DNA of 64,000 nt from JADJNW01 sp964517145 (GCA_964517145.1 CAZFBN010000003.1:23088-87087); one strand, 5' to 3'; positions 18,797-27,227 are shown, counted from the first letter of the stretch. Notes: generated by a model not told the origin, from the letters alone. Made by a program: numbers and translations.

Positions 18797-18919
18797 TTAA
18801 TGCACTCCTGCTGCTACAATGATTTCCTCACTCATATTAAAAAATAATGCAAACAATATACAGCCTAAAAAAATGACAAACGCGATGATAACATCGTAGT
18901 TTTTGGGCGTAGATTTCAT
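18797..18919 (-). CDS. 40-aa single-pass membrane protein
   Basis: The frame reads MKSTPKNYDVIIAFV followed by a hydrophobic helix (about residues 10-28) and ends IIVAAGVH. The stop codon lies one base before the perfect bidirectional terminator, which supports a real transcription unit. It lies 110 bp downstream of the LytTR regulator gene on the same strand and may share its transcript. No obvious Shine-Dalgarno is seen, as is common in this phylum. Function unknown; a regulatory or accessory micro-membrane protein is possible. Confidence 0.5.
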   Translation of the reverse strand: MKSTPKNYDVIIAFVIFLGCILFALFFNMSEEIIVAAGVH

Positions 18920-19029
18920 AGGCGTCAAGTTTTTGGAGATTTGTGTGTTGCTATTTTAAGTTAAATTCTATCCTTGTAGGAAATCGCGTCTTCCTCATTT
19001 CGCTCGCTGCCTCGTGCCTGCTTCCGGTT

Positions 19030-19788
19030 TTATCGGTCGAGCCATTTTTTAAAATCATTGACTCGCTCTCGGCTTACTACGACTTCGAAATCTGCTTTGG
19101 GTTTAATTTCTAATTTCAAACGACTGTTAAAATAGGGGGCTATTTTCAAAATCGAATTTACGTGAATAATTATTTTACGATTGATGCGAAAAAAATCAGC
19201 GGGATTCAAATTTTCTTCCAATTGTTCGAGCGTATAATCCACCAAATGCTTCTTGCCATCGCTTGTTTTGGCATACGCCAAGCCATCTTCTGAATAAAAA
19301 AAATGAATGTCCACCACCAAAATATACATCATTTGCTGCCCGACGCGCACCAAAAAACGCTCTTTGTATTGCGGTTGCGACATGGATTTAATGAGTTGCT
19401 GAATAGCGCCGAGATCGTAATTCATTTTTTTGCCAAAAACCTGGTCAAACTTTCCAAATGCTGCCTGCAACTCTGCCGGGTCAATTGGCTTCAGCAAATA
19501 ATCTACACTATTGACTTTAAATGCTTTAAGCGTATATTGATCGTATGCAGTTGTAAAAATAATGGGCGATTGAATCGGAATTTGATTAAAAATGTCGAAG
19601 CTCAGCCCATCCGCCAGCTGAATATCCATAAAAATCAAATCCGGCGCGGCATTGCTGCCCAGCCATTGCACGGTGCGTTCCACACTGTCTATTGCGGCAA
19701 GAATGTTTGCCTGCGGACGACATTCGAGAATTAAATTCCTCAGGCGTTTGGCTGCTGGCTGCTCATCTTCAACTAGTAGAATATTCAT
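19030..19788 (-). CDS. LytTR-family response regulator
   Basis: The 252-aa product has an N-terminal receiver domain (acidic EDE at 7-9, phospho-acceptor Asp in LIFMDIQLADG, conserved Thr in FTTAYDQYT, Lys in LLKPID). A C-terminal LytTR DNA-binding domain at about 150-250 contains FFRINRKIIIHVNSI. Such regulators are paired with LytS-like histidine kinases; none lies in the window, so the gene is an orphan here. It may be expressed with the 40-aa membrane protein downstream. Confidence 0.93.
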   Translation of the reverse strand: MNILLVEDEQPAAKRLRNLILECRPQANILAAIDSVERTVQWLGSNAAPDLIFMDIQLADGLSFDIFNQIPIQSPIIFTTAYDQYTLKAFKVNSVDYLLKPIDPAELQAAFGKFDQVFGKKMNYDLGAIQQLIKSMSQPQYKERFLVRVGQQMMYILVVDIHFFYSEDGLAYAKTSDGKKHLVDYTLEQLEENLNPADFFRINRKIIIHVNSILKIAPYFNSRLKLEIKPKADFEVVVSRERVNDFKKWLDR

Positions 19789-19869
19789 TTGGAATGACTC
19801 AAAATTCTACGCAAAGGTACATCAAAAGTCCAAAATTTTGATTTTGAATCAGAAACGAATCATTTTATT

Positions 19870-20319
19870 TTACCAGCGTTGCAGCGGCGTGCGTAGCACT
19901 TGCTTATCGCGCCGAAAATAAAACTTCAATTCTTCAAATTTTGGCAATCGCCACTTGGTTTTCGGCATTTTTGAAAAAGCATAGGGTTCCGTGGGTACGC
20001 CCCATGCATTCTGATCCAATTTTCCATTGCCATTCACATCGTGAAAAAGCGCCACTGCGTAAGTGCCATAAGGTAACTCATTGATAGACAAATAGGTTTC
20101 ACCTGTTTTAGAAACTTTTTTTGCTTTTACAATAGATTGTTTGGCATCGAATAAGTGCTTGGGATTGTCATAAACACCCGCCCAGATGGTGCCTTTTGCC
20201 GTTTTGATATTGCTGACTTCGATGAGTAGATTGCCTTGATTTTCAATAAAATAAAAATTGGTAAGCGCTAGCCAGCACAGCGCCAATACCACTCCTTGGT
20301 AGCTTGTTTTCATGTTCAT
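19870..20319 (-). CDS. DUF2141 domain protein, exported
   Basis: The 149-aa product has an N-terminal hydrophobic signal or anchor (residues 5-25) and a single DUF2141 domain. Family hallmarks are LLIEVSNIKTAKGTIWAGVYD, LPYGTYAVALFHDVNGNGKLD and an aromatic tail near WGVPTEPYAFS. DUF2141 proteins are small periplasmic or secreted beta-sandwich proteins of unknown function. Met at codon 3 is an alternative start. Confidence 0.88.
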   Translation of the reverse strand: MNMKTSYQGVVLALCWLALTNFYFIENQGNLLIEVSNIKTAKGTIWAGVYDNPKHLFDAKQSIVKAKKVSKTGETYLSINELPYGTYAVALFHDVNGNGKLDQNAWGVPTEPYAFSKMPKTKWRLPKFEELKFYFRRDKQVLRTPLQRW

Positions 20320-20411
20320 GGTCTATTGTTTCAATACAAAATACACGTGAAAACAAGCGAGGGAGTTGTTTAAAAAGGTGCGATTAACGAAATCTTAACC
20401 GCCTGTAAATG

Positions 20412-21209
20412 TTAATCCAATAATTCAGCGGTCCAAATTGTAATGGCGTGTTCGACAGGATTGATGACAACCGGCAAATCAGGCGTAGTAACGGCACGAA
20501 CCAGGGTAGCGCCATTGGGAAATCCTTTAAACAACACAAATTGCTGCTCATAAGCCGCGTTGAAGTGGACGAAATAATTCAAATACGATTCAATTTCCTG
20601 GCGAACCCGTTCAAAAGAAAACCAATTATCTTGGTCAAACTGATAAAACCACAATGCAAACGCATAGCTGCCAACGTGCGCCGAATCGTATCGATCCAGA
20701 TAGCTCTGCTGTGCCAATAAATTGGCGAGGTAAGCCGCTTCATCGTTTCCAAATTTTTGCAGGGAAATCTGTTCCACTTGGTAAGCAACATGTTGTATAA
20801 AATTGGATTCAATCGTTGCGGTCAGCAAAAATTCATCTTCGTTTGGAAAATAGTAAGTGTGGTGCTCCAACCTCCAATTTTCCAGAATAACGCCGTTGTA
20901 CATACTTTTGCGAAAAGCATCCGCCGCACGCACGCCGAAAGTGTATATCAAATCGCGGATTTTGTCCTCGCCCAAGCCAGGAATGCCTTCCAATTGATTG
21001 ATGCTATCGAAGCGCCCAAACTGTAAGGTATTTCGTTTTTCCAATATGCGTGCCGCTACCGTTTCGCCAATGGAGCCTTTACCGCCAGAATTGGGGTCAT
21101 CGAGCACTTGGTTTACAATGTCGTCAACGGTTTGAGCCGCATTTAAAAAATTTAGAATGCGTAATTCTACCCAGCCTTCAATTTTTTGATTTCCGAAAAC
21201 AGCGTCCAT
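20412..21209 (-). CDS. Helix-hairpin-helix protein of unknown function
   Basis: The 265-aa product has no signal peptide. Residues about 10-95 resemble paired helix-hairpin-helix elements (ILNFLNAAQTVDDIV; FDSINQLEGIPGLGEDKIRDLI), the latter of ComEA/competence style. The remaining 170 residues form an unrecognised domain rich in aromatic residues (LEHHTYYFPNEDEF, FALWFYQFDQDNWFSFERV). The HhH suggests non-specific DNA contact, but the C-terminal domain gives no clue. Neighbours are unrelated. Confidence 0.75.
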   Translation of the reverse strand: MDAVFGNQKIEGWVELRILNFLNAAQTVDDIVNQVLDDPNSGGKGSIGETVAARILEKRNTLQFGRFDSINQLEGIPGLGEDKIRDLIYTFGVRAADAFRKSMYNGVILENWRLEHHTYYFPNEDEFLLTATIESNFIQHVAYQVEQISLQKFGNDEAAYLANLLAQQSYLDRYDSAHVGSYAFALWFYQFDQDNWFSFERVRQEIESYLNYFVHFNAAYEQQFVLFKGFPNGATLVRAVTTPDLPVVINPVEHAITIWTAELLD

Positions 21210-21285
21210 AAGGGTTGTTTTTTATTTTTTAAAAATCCAAAAAAATAAATATTTGGCAGGCTGTTTTTCAAAATTTTACAAAAAA

Positions 21286-21648
21286 TTAAAGTCGCTCCAG
21301 CATGTCGCGGGTGCGTTCGTTGCGTTGGTCGCCCGTATTCAAAGTAGTTGCGGGTTCAAACAATAAAACACTGGCTTCTTGCTCTGCCACCGGGCGATGC
21401 TCTACGCCACGCGGCACAATAAGAAATTCACCGGTTTTCAGCAAAATATTTCTATCGCGCAATTCCATAACAAATTCACCGTCCACCACCAAAAAAAGCT
21501 CGTCTTCGTGGTCGTGCTTGTGCCAGATAAATTCACCTTGCAGCTTTACCAATTTCACCTGTTGCCCGTTCAAATCGCCCGCCACTCTTGGATTCCAATG
21601 ATCGGCAATCGAAGCAAATTTTTCGGCTAAGTTTACTTTTTCGATCAT
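21286..21648 (-). CDS. Small cupin-domain protein
   Basis: The 120-aa product (start MIEKVNLAEKFASI) is a single cupin-2 domain. The first motif (WHKHDHEDELFLVVDGEFVM) supplies the metal-binding His/His/Glu, and the second (LKTGEFLIVPRGVEHRPVA) the last His. It is probably a metal-dependent isomerase- or sugar-related cupin; substrate unknown. ATG 21648 avoids an 11-codon overlap with the upstream M28 gene that a start at 21681 would cause. It lies 19 bp downstream of that gene, so the two probably form an operon. Confidence 0.88.
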   Translation of the reverse strand: MIEKVNLAEKFASIADHWNPRVAGDLNGQQVKLVKLQGEFIWHKHDHEDELFLVVDGEFVMELRDRNILLKTGEFLIVPRGVEHRPVAEQEASVLLFEPATTLNTGDQRNERTRDMLERL

Positions 21649-21667
21649 ATGACTCAAATTTTTCAAC

Positions 21668-22663
21668 TTATAGCGTCCCATCGTTTTCCCGATAAATCAC
21701 TGCTAACATCAGTTGTCCCACGGCTTTCAATGTTTTCCGGTCAATGATATCGAGATTATCGTTATGCGTATGCCAATGTGCGCCAAAGCCCGTCTGCGTT
21801 TGCGCGGAGCGGTTGATAATGTCAATCATTGGAATGTTGGCAATCGTACTTACAAAATAATGGTCGTCGGTCACCGCGCCGCCGTTGGTTTTTGGAAAAT
21901 AATTGCTGTAACCGAGATTTTCCGCCAAAGTCCAGACTTCATTGACGACCTGCGGGGCGATTTGATTGGAATATTGCTCAATCGGAAATTGGGCACCTTT
22001 GGAACCAACCATATCCAACAAAATACCATATTGTGGACGGTAATTCGGCACGTGCAAATTCCGCGCCCAATACTGTGACCCCAAACACCAGGTCGTTGCC
22101 GAAGCCGGGTCTTCTGTGCCGCTTTGTCCCAAATCTTCTGCATCAAATAATACCAAATCAACCCCCATTTCCACTGGATTTTGCTGCAATTGTCGCGCAA
22201 TTTCCAACAAAACTGCCGTTCCACTGCCGCCATCATCCGCACCGAGAATCGGTTCGTTTTTGCGATCTGAATTCAAAGGCGAATCTGCGATATGCCGGGA
22301 ATCCCAATGCGCCGCGAGCACAATGCGCTTGGCAATAGTTGGATTGAATTGAGCGATGATATTCGTGCCGTTTAAGGTGACGCCGTCGTATCTTTTTGCC
22401 TGAAAATTTTGTTCAATTACAGTCGCACCGTAAGTTTTGAATTTTTCTACCAGCCAGTTTCTGGTTGCCTGATGCGCTTCGGAGTTGGGCACACGCGGAC
22501 CGAATTCCACTTGTTTTGCTACAAAAGCGAATGCCGAATCACGGTTAAAACTGGGTATTTTTGTCGTAGATTGCGTTTGCGTAGCGGCTTGACTGGAGTC
22601 GTTTTTACAGGCATTGAAAATAAAGAGGCTGCTGATTATTAAAAGCAGAAGCAGATTTTTCAT
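21668..22663 (-). CDS. M28-family lipoprotein, glutaminyl-peptide cyclotransferase-like
   Basis: With start MKNLLLLLIISSLFIFNAC, the 331-aa product has a lipoprotein signal (lipid Cys at 19). The M28 fold shows zinc ligands in AAHWDSR, LGADDGGSG, LVLFDAEDLG and a C-terminal HWHTHNDN. DDHYFV and the GFGAHWHT stretch resemble mammalian-type glutaminyl cyclases, which convert N-terminal Gln to pyroglutamate, rather than aminopeptidases. N-terminal pyroglutamate formation is common on exported proteins in this phylum. It is followed closely by the cupin gene. Confidence 0.87.
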   Translation of the reverse strand: MKNLLLLLIISSLFIFNACKNDSSQAATQTQSTTKIPSFNRDSAFAFVAKQVEFGPRVPNSEAHQATRNWLVEKFKTYGATVIEQNFQAKRYDGVTLNGTNIIAQFNPTIAKRIVLAAHWDSRHIADSPLNSDRKNEPILGADDGGSGTAVLLEIARQLQQNPVEMGVDLVLFDAEDLGQSGTEDPASATTWCLGSQYWARNLHVPNYRPQYGILLDMVGSKGAQFPIEQYSNQIAPQVVNEVWTLAENLGYSNYFPKTNGGAVTDDHYFVSTIANIPMIDIINRSAQTQTGFGAHWHTHNDNLDIIDRKTLKAVGQLMLAVIYRENDGTL

Positions 22664-22751
22664 AATTTTAAGTTTGCTGGGCAAAGATAGTATTTTTCGA
22701 GGTGAAGCCCGAATTACTTGGGTAGCTTAACAGTGAATGTTTTTCATTTTT

Positions 22752-22881
22752 ACAGGCTAAAGCCTGTTTGACGAAAAACAGCCTAAAGGCTGCACTACAT
22801 TTAAAGTAAAAAGCAAACTTATTCGTCTGCCATTATATGAGACGGGCAAAAGCCTGTGGAACGAAACCAGCGTAAACGCTG
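22752..22881 (-). repeat. REP-like double palindrome, intact copy plus degenerate copy
   Basis: The intact copy (22752-22798, minus orientation) has palindromes ACAGGCTAAAGCCTGT (22752-22767) and CAGCCTAAAGGCTG (22779-22792), then CACTAC. A decayed second copy in the same orientation spans 22842-22881 (GGGCAAAAGCCTGT, CAGCGTAAACGCTG). It stops 9 bp before the sigma-factor start. Related copies lie at 24021-24070 and 55787-55827. Confidence 0.85.
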
Positions 22882-22889
22882 AATTACTT

Positions 22890-23432
22890 ATGGCGGAGCA
22901 ACGTGTCATACAAGCCGTTCGGACTTACGGGAAGCAGCTGTTCAGCTTCATTCGCGGGCGCGTGCCGACGGACGAGGATGCCGAGGATATTTTGCAGGAT
23001 GTGTGGTATCAATTGAGCAATCAGCCTGAAATTGAGGCAATTGAGAGCGTGAGTGGATGGCTATATCGGGTGGCGCGGAATCGAATTACAGATTTATTTC
23101 GCAAGAAAAAACCGGAAGCGCTCGAAGATTATGGCTACGAAAATGAGGAAGGTGAATGGCTACTGAAAGATATTTTACTGGCGGATGATTTTAGTCCAGA
23201 GGATGAGCATATCCGGCAATTGTTTTGGGAAGCGCTGATGGCGGCGCTTGATGAATTGCCTGAAAAACAACGCGAAGTATTCATTTTGAATGAGTTAGAA
23301 GATAAAACCTTGCAGGAAATTGCCGATGAACGCGGCGAAAATATCAAAACGATTATTTCCCGGAAGGGCTACGCGGTGAAGCATTTGCGCAGTCGTTTGG
23401 AAAATTTATATCAGGAGTTGATTAATTATTAA
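22890..23432 (+). CDS. ECF-type RNA polymerase sigma factor
   Basis: The 180-aa product has region 2 (DAEDILQDVWYQL, SGWLYRVARNRITDLFRKKK) and region 4 (LPEKQREVFILNELEDKTLQEIA, ENIKTIISRKGYAVKHLRSRL), with an acidic linker. It would direct transcription of an envelope- or stress-related regulon. No anti-sigma factor with a ZAS motif follows; the next gene is a small membrane protein that could fill that role. Its last codons (LINY) and stop run into the word-repeat element beginning at 23431. Confidence 0.93.
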   Translation: MAEQRVIQAVRTYGKQLFSFIRGRVPTDEDAEDILQDVWYQLSNQPEIEAIESVSGWLYRVARNRITDLFRKKKPEALEDYGYENEEGEWLLKDILLADDFSPEDEHIRQLFWEALMAALDELPEKQREVFILNELEDKTLQEIADERGENIKTIISRKGYAVKHLRSRLENLYQELINY

Positions 23433-23503
23433 TTGATTATTGTTGATTATTAATTGTTTATCGAGTTATTTGCAATTAGCAATTAGCAATAGGCAATCAA
23501 CAA
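23431..23503. repeat. Quasi-palindromic word repeat, TTGTTGATT family
   Basis: The left arm (23431-23461) reiterates ATTGTTGATTATTAATTG-like words. The right arm (23472-23503) has GCAATTAGCAATTAGC and AATCAACAA. The same word families and loop layout recur at 33203-33279 and 34626-34703. Confidence 0.75.
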
Positions 23504-23507
23504 AAAA

Positions 23508-23915
23508 ATGGGATCGAAAAAATTTGGTTTTTTTCCGCTTTTTGGAATTGGGGCGCTGTTTTTAGGCGGCTGGGCAGTGATGCTGCTCTGGAATGCCATT
23601 CTGCCGGATGTGACAGGCGTAAAAACCTTGACGTATTGGCAGGCAATGGGCTTGCTGGTTTTGTCCAGAATTTTATTTGGCGGCTGGCGCGGTGGCGGCA
23701 GACCAGGCGGTTATGGCAAACATCAATTCAACAAACACAAGGCTTGGCGCGACAAGTGGATGAATATGAGTATGGAAGAACGCATGAAATTCAAACAAGA
23801 ATGGCGCGAACGGTGTCGGCGTGGAAAATGGGATGATTGGAAAGGTGGAAAACCGAGCGACTCGGAATCTAATGAAGGGGAGACGAAGCGACCCAGTGAT
23901 GATGAATTGTTGTAA
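23508..23915 (+). CDS. Small membrane protein with basic/acidic cytoplasmic tail
   Basis: The 135-aa product has two hydrophobic helices (residues about 8-32 and 42-58), a Gly-rich turn (GGWRGGGRPGGYG) and a strongly charged tail. The tail contains RDKWMNMSMEERMKFKQEW and an acidic Ser/Asp/Glu C-terminus. It follows the ECF sigma gene by 75 bp and ends at a strong terminator, so the two form a bicistron. Genes of this type often accompany ECF factors in Bacteroidota; here it is a candidate membrane regulator of the sigma factor, without direct evidence. Confidence 0.72.
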   Translation: MGSKKFGFFPLFGIGALFLGGWAVMLLWNAILPDVTGVKTLTYWQAMGLLVLSRILFGGWRGGGRPGGYGKHQFNKHKAWRDKWMNMSMEERMKFKQEWRERCRRGKWDDWKGGKPSDSESNEGETKRPSDDELL

Positions 23916-23929
23916 AATAATTTTTTTAT

Positions 23930-23967
23930 AAAAAAGCCTGATAAGTAATTGCTTGTCAGGCTTTTTT
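23930..23967 (+). terminator. Intrinsic terminator of the sigma factor bicistron
   Basis: Perfect 12-bp arms (AAAAAAGCCTGA and TCAGGCTTTTTT) with a 14-nt loop, ending in a T-run. It separates the sigma/membrane-protein unit from the genes at 24097 onward. Confidence 0.88.
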
Positions 23968-24020
23968 GTTTTTTAATCAAAAAATTAAAGTAAAAATTCG
24001 CAACGCTCGTCTTCCTACTT

Positions 24021-24070
24021 GTAGCGCAGCCTTTGAGGCTGCCTTTCGTCCAACAGGCTTTAGCCTGTCC
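24021..24070 (+). repeat. REP-like double palindrome
   Basis: GTAGCG is followed by CAGCCTTTGAGGCTG (24027-24041), the spacer CCTTTCGTCCA, and ACAGGCTTTAGCCTGT (24053-24068). It is in the opposite orientation to the copy at 22752 and the same as the copy at 55787. Confidence 0.88.
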
Positions 24071-24096
24071 CAATTTTTAACCAAAATTTCAAAACC

Positions 24097-24378
24097 ATGT
24101 ACTTTCCAAAATTTGCCCTGGTCGGAATCCTGGCGCTGGCAGCCCTGGCGGTGATGCCGTTCTTTTTCTTCCGACTGATTGTGTTTTTTCTGATCGTGCG
24201 ATTGATTGTTGGATTGGTCATGCGAAACCGTTTTCGTCGGCATTACGCCTACCATTATCATTATGACAATCGCCCGGAACCATTAGAAGCAGGCGACATG
24301 CGCTTCTTTGCAAGACGATTTGAAAAAGAATACCGTTACGAAGATAAACCGAAATATAACGAGAAAGACCTTGTTTAA
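24097..24378 (+). CDS. Small membrane protein, unknown function
   Basis: The 93-aa product has one long or two short hydrophobic helices (residues about 6-43), then an Arg/His/Tyr-rich soluble tail (RRHYAYHYHYDNRPEP and FEKEYRYEDKPKYNEKD). It is not recognised as a named family. It precedes the Hsp20 gene by 65 bp on the same strand and could be co-transcribed with it as part of a stress response. Confidence 0.65.
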   Translation: MYFPKFALVGILALAALAVMPFFFFRLIVFFLIVRLIVGLVMRNRFRRHYAYHYHYDNRPEPLEAGDMRFFARRFEKEYRYEDKPKYNEKDLV

Positions 24379-24443
24379 GTACGAGGTTAGAAGTACGAAC
24401 TTGAAAACATTTTTAATTATTCATTTTTAATTCTTTCATTATC

Positions 24444-24845
24444 ATGAAACATCATTATTGCGGCTCCAAACATTGGGGGCATGGCAGACACGGACATTGG
24501 CAGGGGCGCGGCGGCTATTTCCGCGTACCGGTGAACATTTTGAAAACAGCGGAGTCCTACGAACTTTTTGTAGCAGCGCCCGGTAGAAGTAAAGAGGATT
24601 TTAAAATCTCGGTAAGTGGCGATGAATTGACCATCTCTTATCAAAAACCGTCGGAAGTAAGCGGCGATGAGCCCAACTGGGTGCGCTACGAGTACCGGCG
24701 CGGCGCATTTGAACGCAGCTTTTTGATTGACGATACAGTAGATACAGCGAGCATATCGGCAAAGTATGAGGATGGTATTTTACAGGTGACGCTGCCGATC
24801 AAACCCGGAAGCATTGTGCCTTCGCAGGATATTCAAATAGCCTAA
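24444..24845 (+). CDS. Hsp20 / alpha-crystallin family small heat shock protein
   Basis: The 133-aa product has a short His/Gly-rich N-terminus (HWGHGRHGHWQGRGG) and an alpha-crystallin domain at about 30-125: VPVNILKTAESYELFVAAPGRSKEDFKISV, then YRRGAFERSFLIDDTVDTASISAKYEDGILQVTLP. It is an ATP-independent holdase expected in the cytoplasm. The unusual His-rich N-terminal segment might bind metal. It ends in a convergent hairpin facing thiL. Confidence 0.93.
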   Translation: MKHHYCGSKHWGHGRHGHWQGRGGYFRVPVNILKTAESYELFVAAPGRSKEDFKISVSGDELTISYQKPSEVSGDEPNWVRYEYRRGAFERSFLIDDTVDTASISAKYEDGILQVTLPIKPGSIVPSQDIQIA

Positions 24846-24851
24846 ACAAAA

Positions 24852-24908
24852 AGTTAGAAGTCGGAGGTCGGAAGTTGAAATCATTCGTACTTCCGACTTC
24901 GTATCTCC
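24852..24908. terminator. Quasi-palindromic hairpin between convergent hsp20 and thiL
   Basis: The left arm (24852-24876) contains GAAGTCGGAGGTCGGAAGT; the right arm (24886-24908) ACTTCCGACTTCGTATCTCC. It sits exactly between two convergent stop codons and could end both transcripts. Similar words (GAGGTTAGAAGTACGAACTT) occur alone at about 24381-24405. Confidence 0.65.
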
Positions 24909-24911
24909 AGC

Positions 24912-25952
24912 TTATTTAAAATGCGTCCAGCCCTGTGCTGTCAAATCATGAATATTGCCGCCCTTGGTGTGCAATTTGATGCCATCTTTCGCATCGGTAA
25001 TCTCCCCTGCAATGTAAATATCCGGCAAGTATTTAATTTTATCCACATCTGTAGGATCAATGGTGAATAACAATTCGTAATCCTCACCGCCGCTGAGCGC
25101 GCAGGTGATCGGGTCGAGTTGAAATGTAAGCGCCATCATTTGTGCATCGGGGTGAATCGGCACGCCACTTTCTTCCAAATACGCGCCAACATTGGATTGT
25201 TTACAAATATGCATCAGATCAGAAGAAACCCCATCCGAAATGTCAATCATCGCCGTCGGCACCAAATTATTTTTGGCAAACATTTCAATCATATCTTTCC
25301 GCGCTTCTGGCTTTAACTGCCTGCCAATCAGATAGTTCTGTTCTTCTAAATTGGGCTGCACGTTTGGATTGGACAAATAAATCTGCTTTTCGCGCTCTAA
25401 AATTTGCAAACCCAAATACGCTGCACCCAAATCGCCGGTGATGCACACGAGATCGCCCACTTTAGCACCACTGCGATAAACCAGTTTATCTTTTTCGCCC
25501 TGCCCAATCGCTGTTACGCTGATTATCAAGCCTTTATTCGACGCGGAAGTATCGCCACCAATCAAATCCACATTATAAAAATCACAGGCAGCGTAAACCC
25601 CAGCGTACAATTCTTCCAGCGCCTCCACCGAAAATCGATTCGACATGGCAATGGAAACCGTAATTTGCTTGGGCGTAGCATTCATCGCATAAATATCCGA
25701 CAGATTAACCACTACCGATTTATAACCTAAATGCTTCAGCGGCGTGTACATCAGGTCAAAATGAATGCCTTCCACCAGCATATCGGTAGAAACCACTGTT
25801 AGAAAACCTTGATTATCAATCACTGCGGCGTCATCGCCCACGCCTTTGATTGTAGAAGGATTGTGAAAAGTGATATTTTTCGTGAGGCGGTCGATGAGTC
25901 CAAATTCGCCCAGTTCGCCAATTTCCGTTCGTTTCGTTTGTTCTGCTGCCAT
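24912..25952 (-). CDS. thiL: Thiamine-monophosphate kinase
   Basis: The 346-aa product matches ThiL: IGEFGLIDRL-type N-terminus (here LGEFGLIDRLTKNI), metal-binding GVGDDAAVI, STDMLVEGIHFDLMYTP, LIGGDTSASNKGL, VCITGDLGAAYLGLQIL, AMIDISDGVSSDLMHI and CALSGGEDYELLFTI. It phosphorylates thiamine monophosphate to thiamine pyrophosphate in the cytoplasm. No other thi genes or TPP riboswitch were seen nearby. Confidence 0.96.
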   Translation of the reverse strand: MAAEQTKRTEIGELGEFGLIDRLTKNITFHNPSTIKGVGDDAAVIDNQGFLTVVSTDMLVEGIHFDLMYTPLKHLGYKSVVVNLSDIYAMNATPKQITVSIAMSNRFSVEALEELYAGVYAACDFYNVDLIGGDTSASNKGLIISVTAIGQGEKDKLVYRSGAKVGDLVCITGDLGAAYLGLQILEREKQIYLSNPNVQPNLEEQNYLIGRQLKPEARKDMIEMFAKNNLVPTAMIDISDGVSSDLMHICKQSNVGAYLEESGVPIHPDAQMMALTFQLDPITCALSGGEDYELLFTIDPTDVDKIKYLPDIYIAGEITDAKDGIKLHTKGGNIHDLTAQGWTHFK

Positions 25953-25960
25953 AAAAGGGT

Positions 25961-26030
25961 TATAGGGGAATTGAGTGATAGGGGAATAGGCACAAGGGAT
26001 TTCCCTATAATCCTATTCCCGCATTCCCCT
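25961..26030. repeat. Quasi-palindromic word repeat, ATAGGGGAAT family
   Basis: The left arm (25961-25990) contains TATAGGGGAATTGAGTGATA; the right arm (26001-26030) TTCCCTATAATCCTATTCCC. It lies between thiL and the thioredoxin-TPR stop, both minus strand. A related element lies at 50243-50295. Confidence 0.75.
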
Positions 26031-26032
26031 TT

Positions 26033-27214
26033 TTATTTCATTTTCTTAATTTCTTTCAATAATTCTTCGGTTGCACTATAATCTTCCTCTTCTGCCTTTG
26101 CCAGTTTAATGGCTTTCTCCGCTGTTTTTTTAGCTTTTTTCTTATCGCCGAGTTTGTAATAAAGCGCTGCTAAGGTATCATTGTTGTAATAATTGTCATC
26201 CAGCTTTACTGATTTTTCTGACCACATCAGCGCTTCTTTCAGTAAATTTTTATCTTCTATTTGCTCATAAAAAGACCAGGCAAGTGTGTTCAATTCTTCC
26301 GAATCATCAGATGGATATTTATTATAATATTCAACTGCCTTTTTACCAAAATTTTCTGAATCCTGCTGCGCCCGATACAAACTCATTTCAAAATACAGGG
26401 AAGCCTGGTCAGCCAGCGCCGGTGTCAACTTCGCATGATATGCTTTTTTAATATCTTCAAAAGAAGGCATGCCGCCAGACATGGCATCTGGAAAAGCTTC
26501 CGTCAACACGATTTGTTGCACAATATTTAGAAATGCCTGATTACCAAACGCTTCTTCAATTTCCGCTCGATGATTCAAAATAAATTTGAAACCTTTTGAA
26601 TTCGTTTTTGTCGTGTTATTTAGTACCAACATCATGTTTTCCTGAGAAACATCATTTGGATTGGAATCCAGGTAAATATCAATCACCTCGCCCACACGCG
26701 GGTGCATGGATTCGATGAAAGCCGTCATTAATTTGGCAATAAAATCAGGGTTGCGGTCGCCGCCATCAAAGCGTTTCTCCAGCGCCGCGAGGCGTTTTTC
26801 AGGATCGAGCGCGGTGCGTCCGGTTTCCAGGAAATCCGCCGCTTCTTTGCCCCCAACTACTCGATGCATCACCGTGCCACTGCCGTCAATGAAAAGGCTC
26901 GTCGGATAAGCTTGCACCGCGTAGGTTTTCGCCAATTCCAAGCCCTCGCCTTTTTCCATGTCGATTTTTACATTGATAAAGTTCTTATTATAAAATTGAC
27001 CGACCTCTGTTGTATTGAACACATTGGCGTCCATCCATTTACAAGGACCGCACCAGGTGGCATACGCATCCAGGAAAATCAGCTTGTTCTCCGTTTTAGC
27101 TTGCGCTAACAGATCCGCCCATTTAGTATCTTCGTGGAATTGAATCCCGCCTTCCTGCGCCACTGCACCGAAGCTCCACAGCAGGTTAATCAATACAATT
27201 AAAATGTTTTTCAT
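26033..27214 (-). CDS. Secreted/periplasmic thioredoxin-fold protein with TPR-like C-terminus
   Basis: The start is MKNILIVLINLLWSFGAVAQ, a clear signal peptide; an upstream in-frame ATG would read through the spacer element. The mature 393-aa product has a thioredoxin domain at about 25-140 with WCGPCK and cis-Pro in AYPTSLFI. A helical region with TPR-like repeats follows, ending in DTLAALYYKLGDKKKAKKTAEKAI. Such proteins act in periplasmic disulfide reduction or repair. It is a diverged paralogue of the gene immediately upstream at 27309; the two likely form an operon. Confidence 0.88.
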   Translation of the reverse strand: MKNILIVLINLLWSFGAVAQEGGIQFHEDTKWADLLAQAKTENKLIFLDAYATWCGPCKWMDANVFNTTEVGQFYNKNFINVKIDMEKGEGLELAKTYAVQAYPTSLFIDGSGTVMHRVVGGKEAADFLETGRTALDPEKRLAALEKRFDGGDRNPDFIAKLMTAFIESMHPRVGEVIDIYLDSNPNDVSQENMMLVLNNTTKTNSKGFKFILNHRAEIEEAFGNQAFLNIVQQIVLTEAFPDAMSGGMPSFEDIKKAYHAKLTPALADQASLYFEMSLYRAQQDSENFGKKAVEYYNKYPSDDSEELNTLAWSFYEQIEDKNLLKEALMWSEKSVKLDDNYYNNDTLAALYYKLGDKKKAKKTAEKAIKLAKAEEEDYSATEELLKEIKKMK

Positions 27215-27227
27215 AAAAATGATAATT

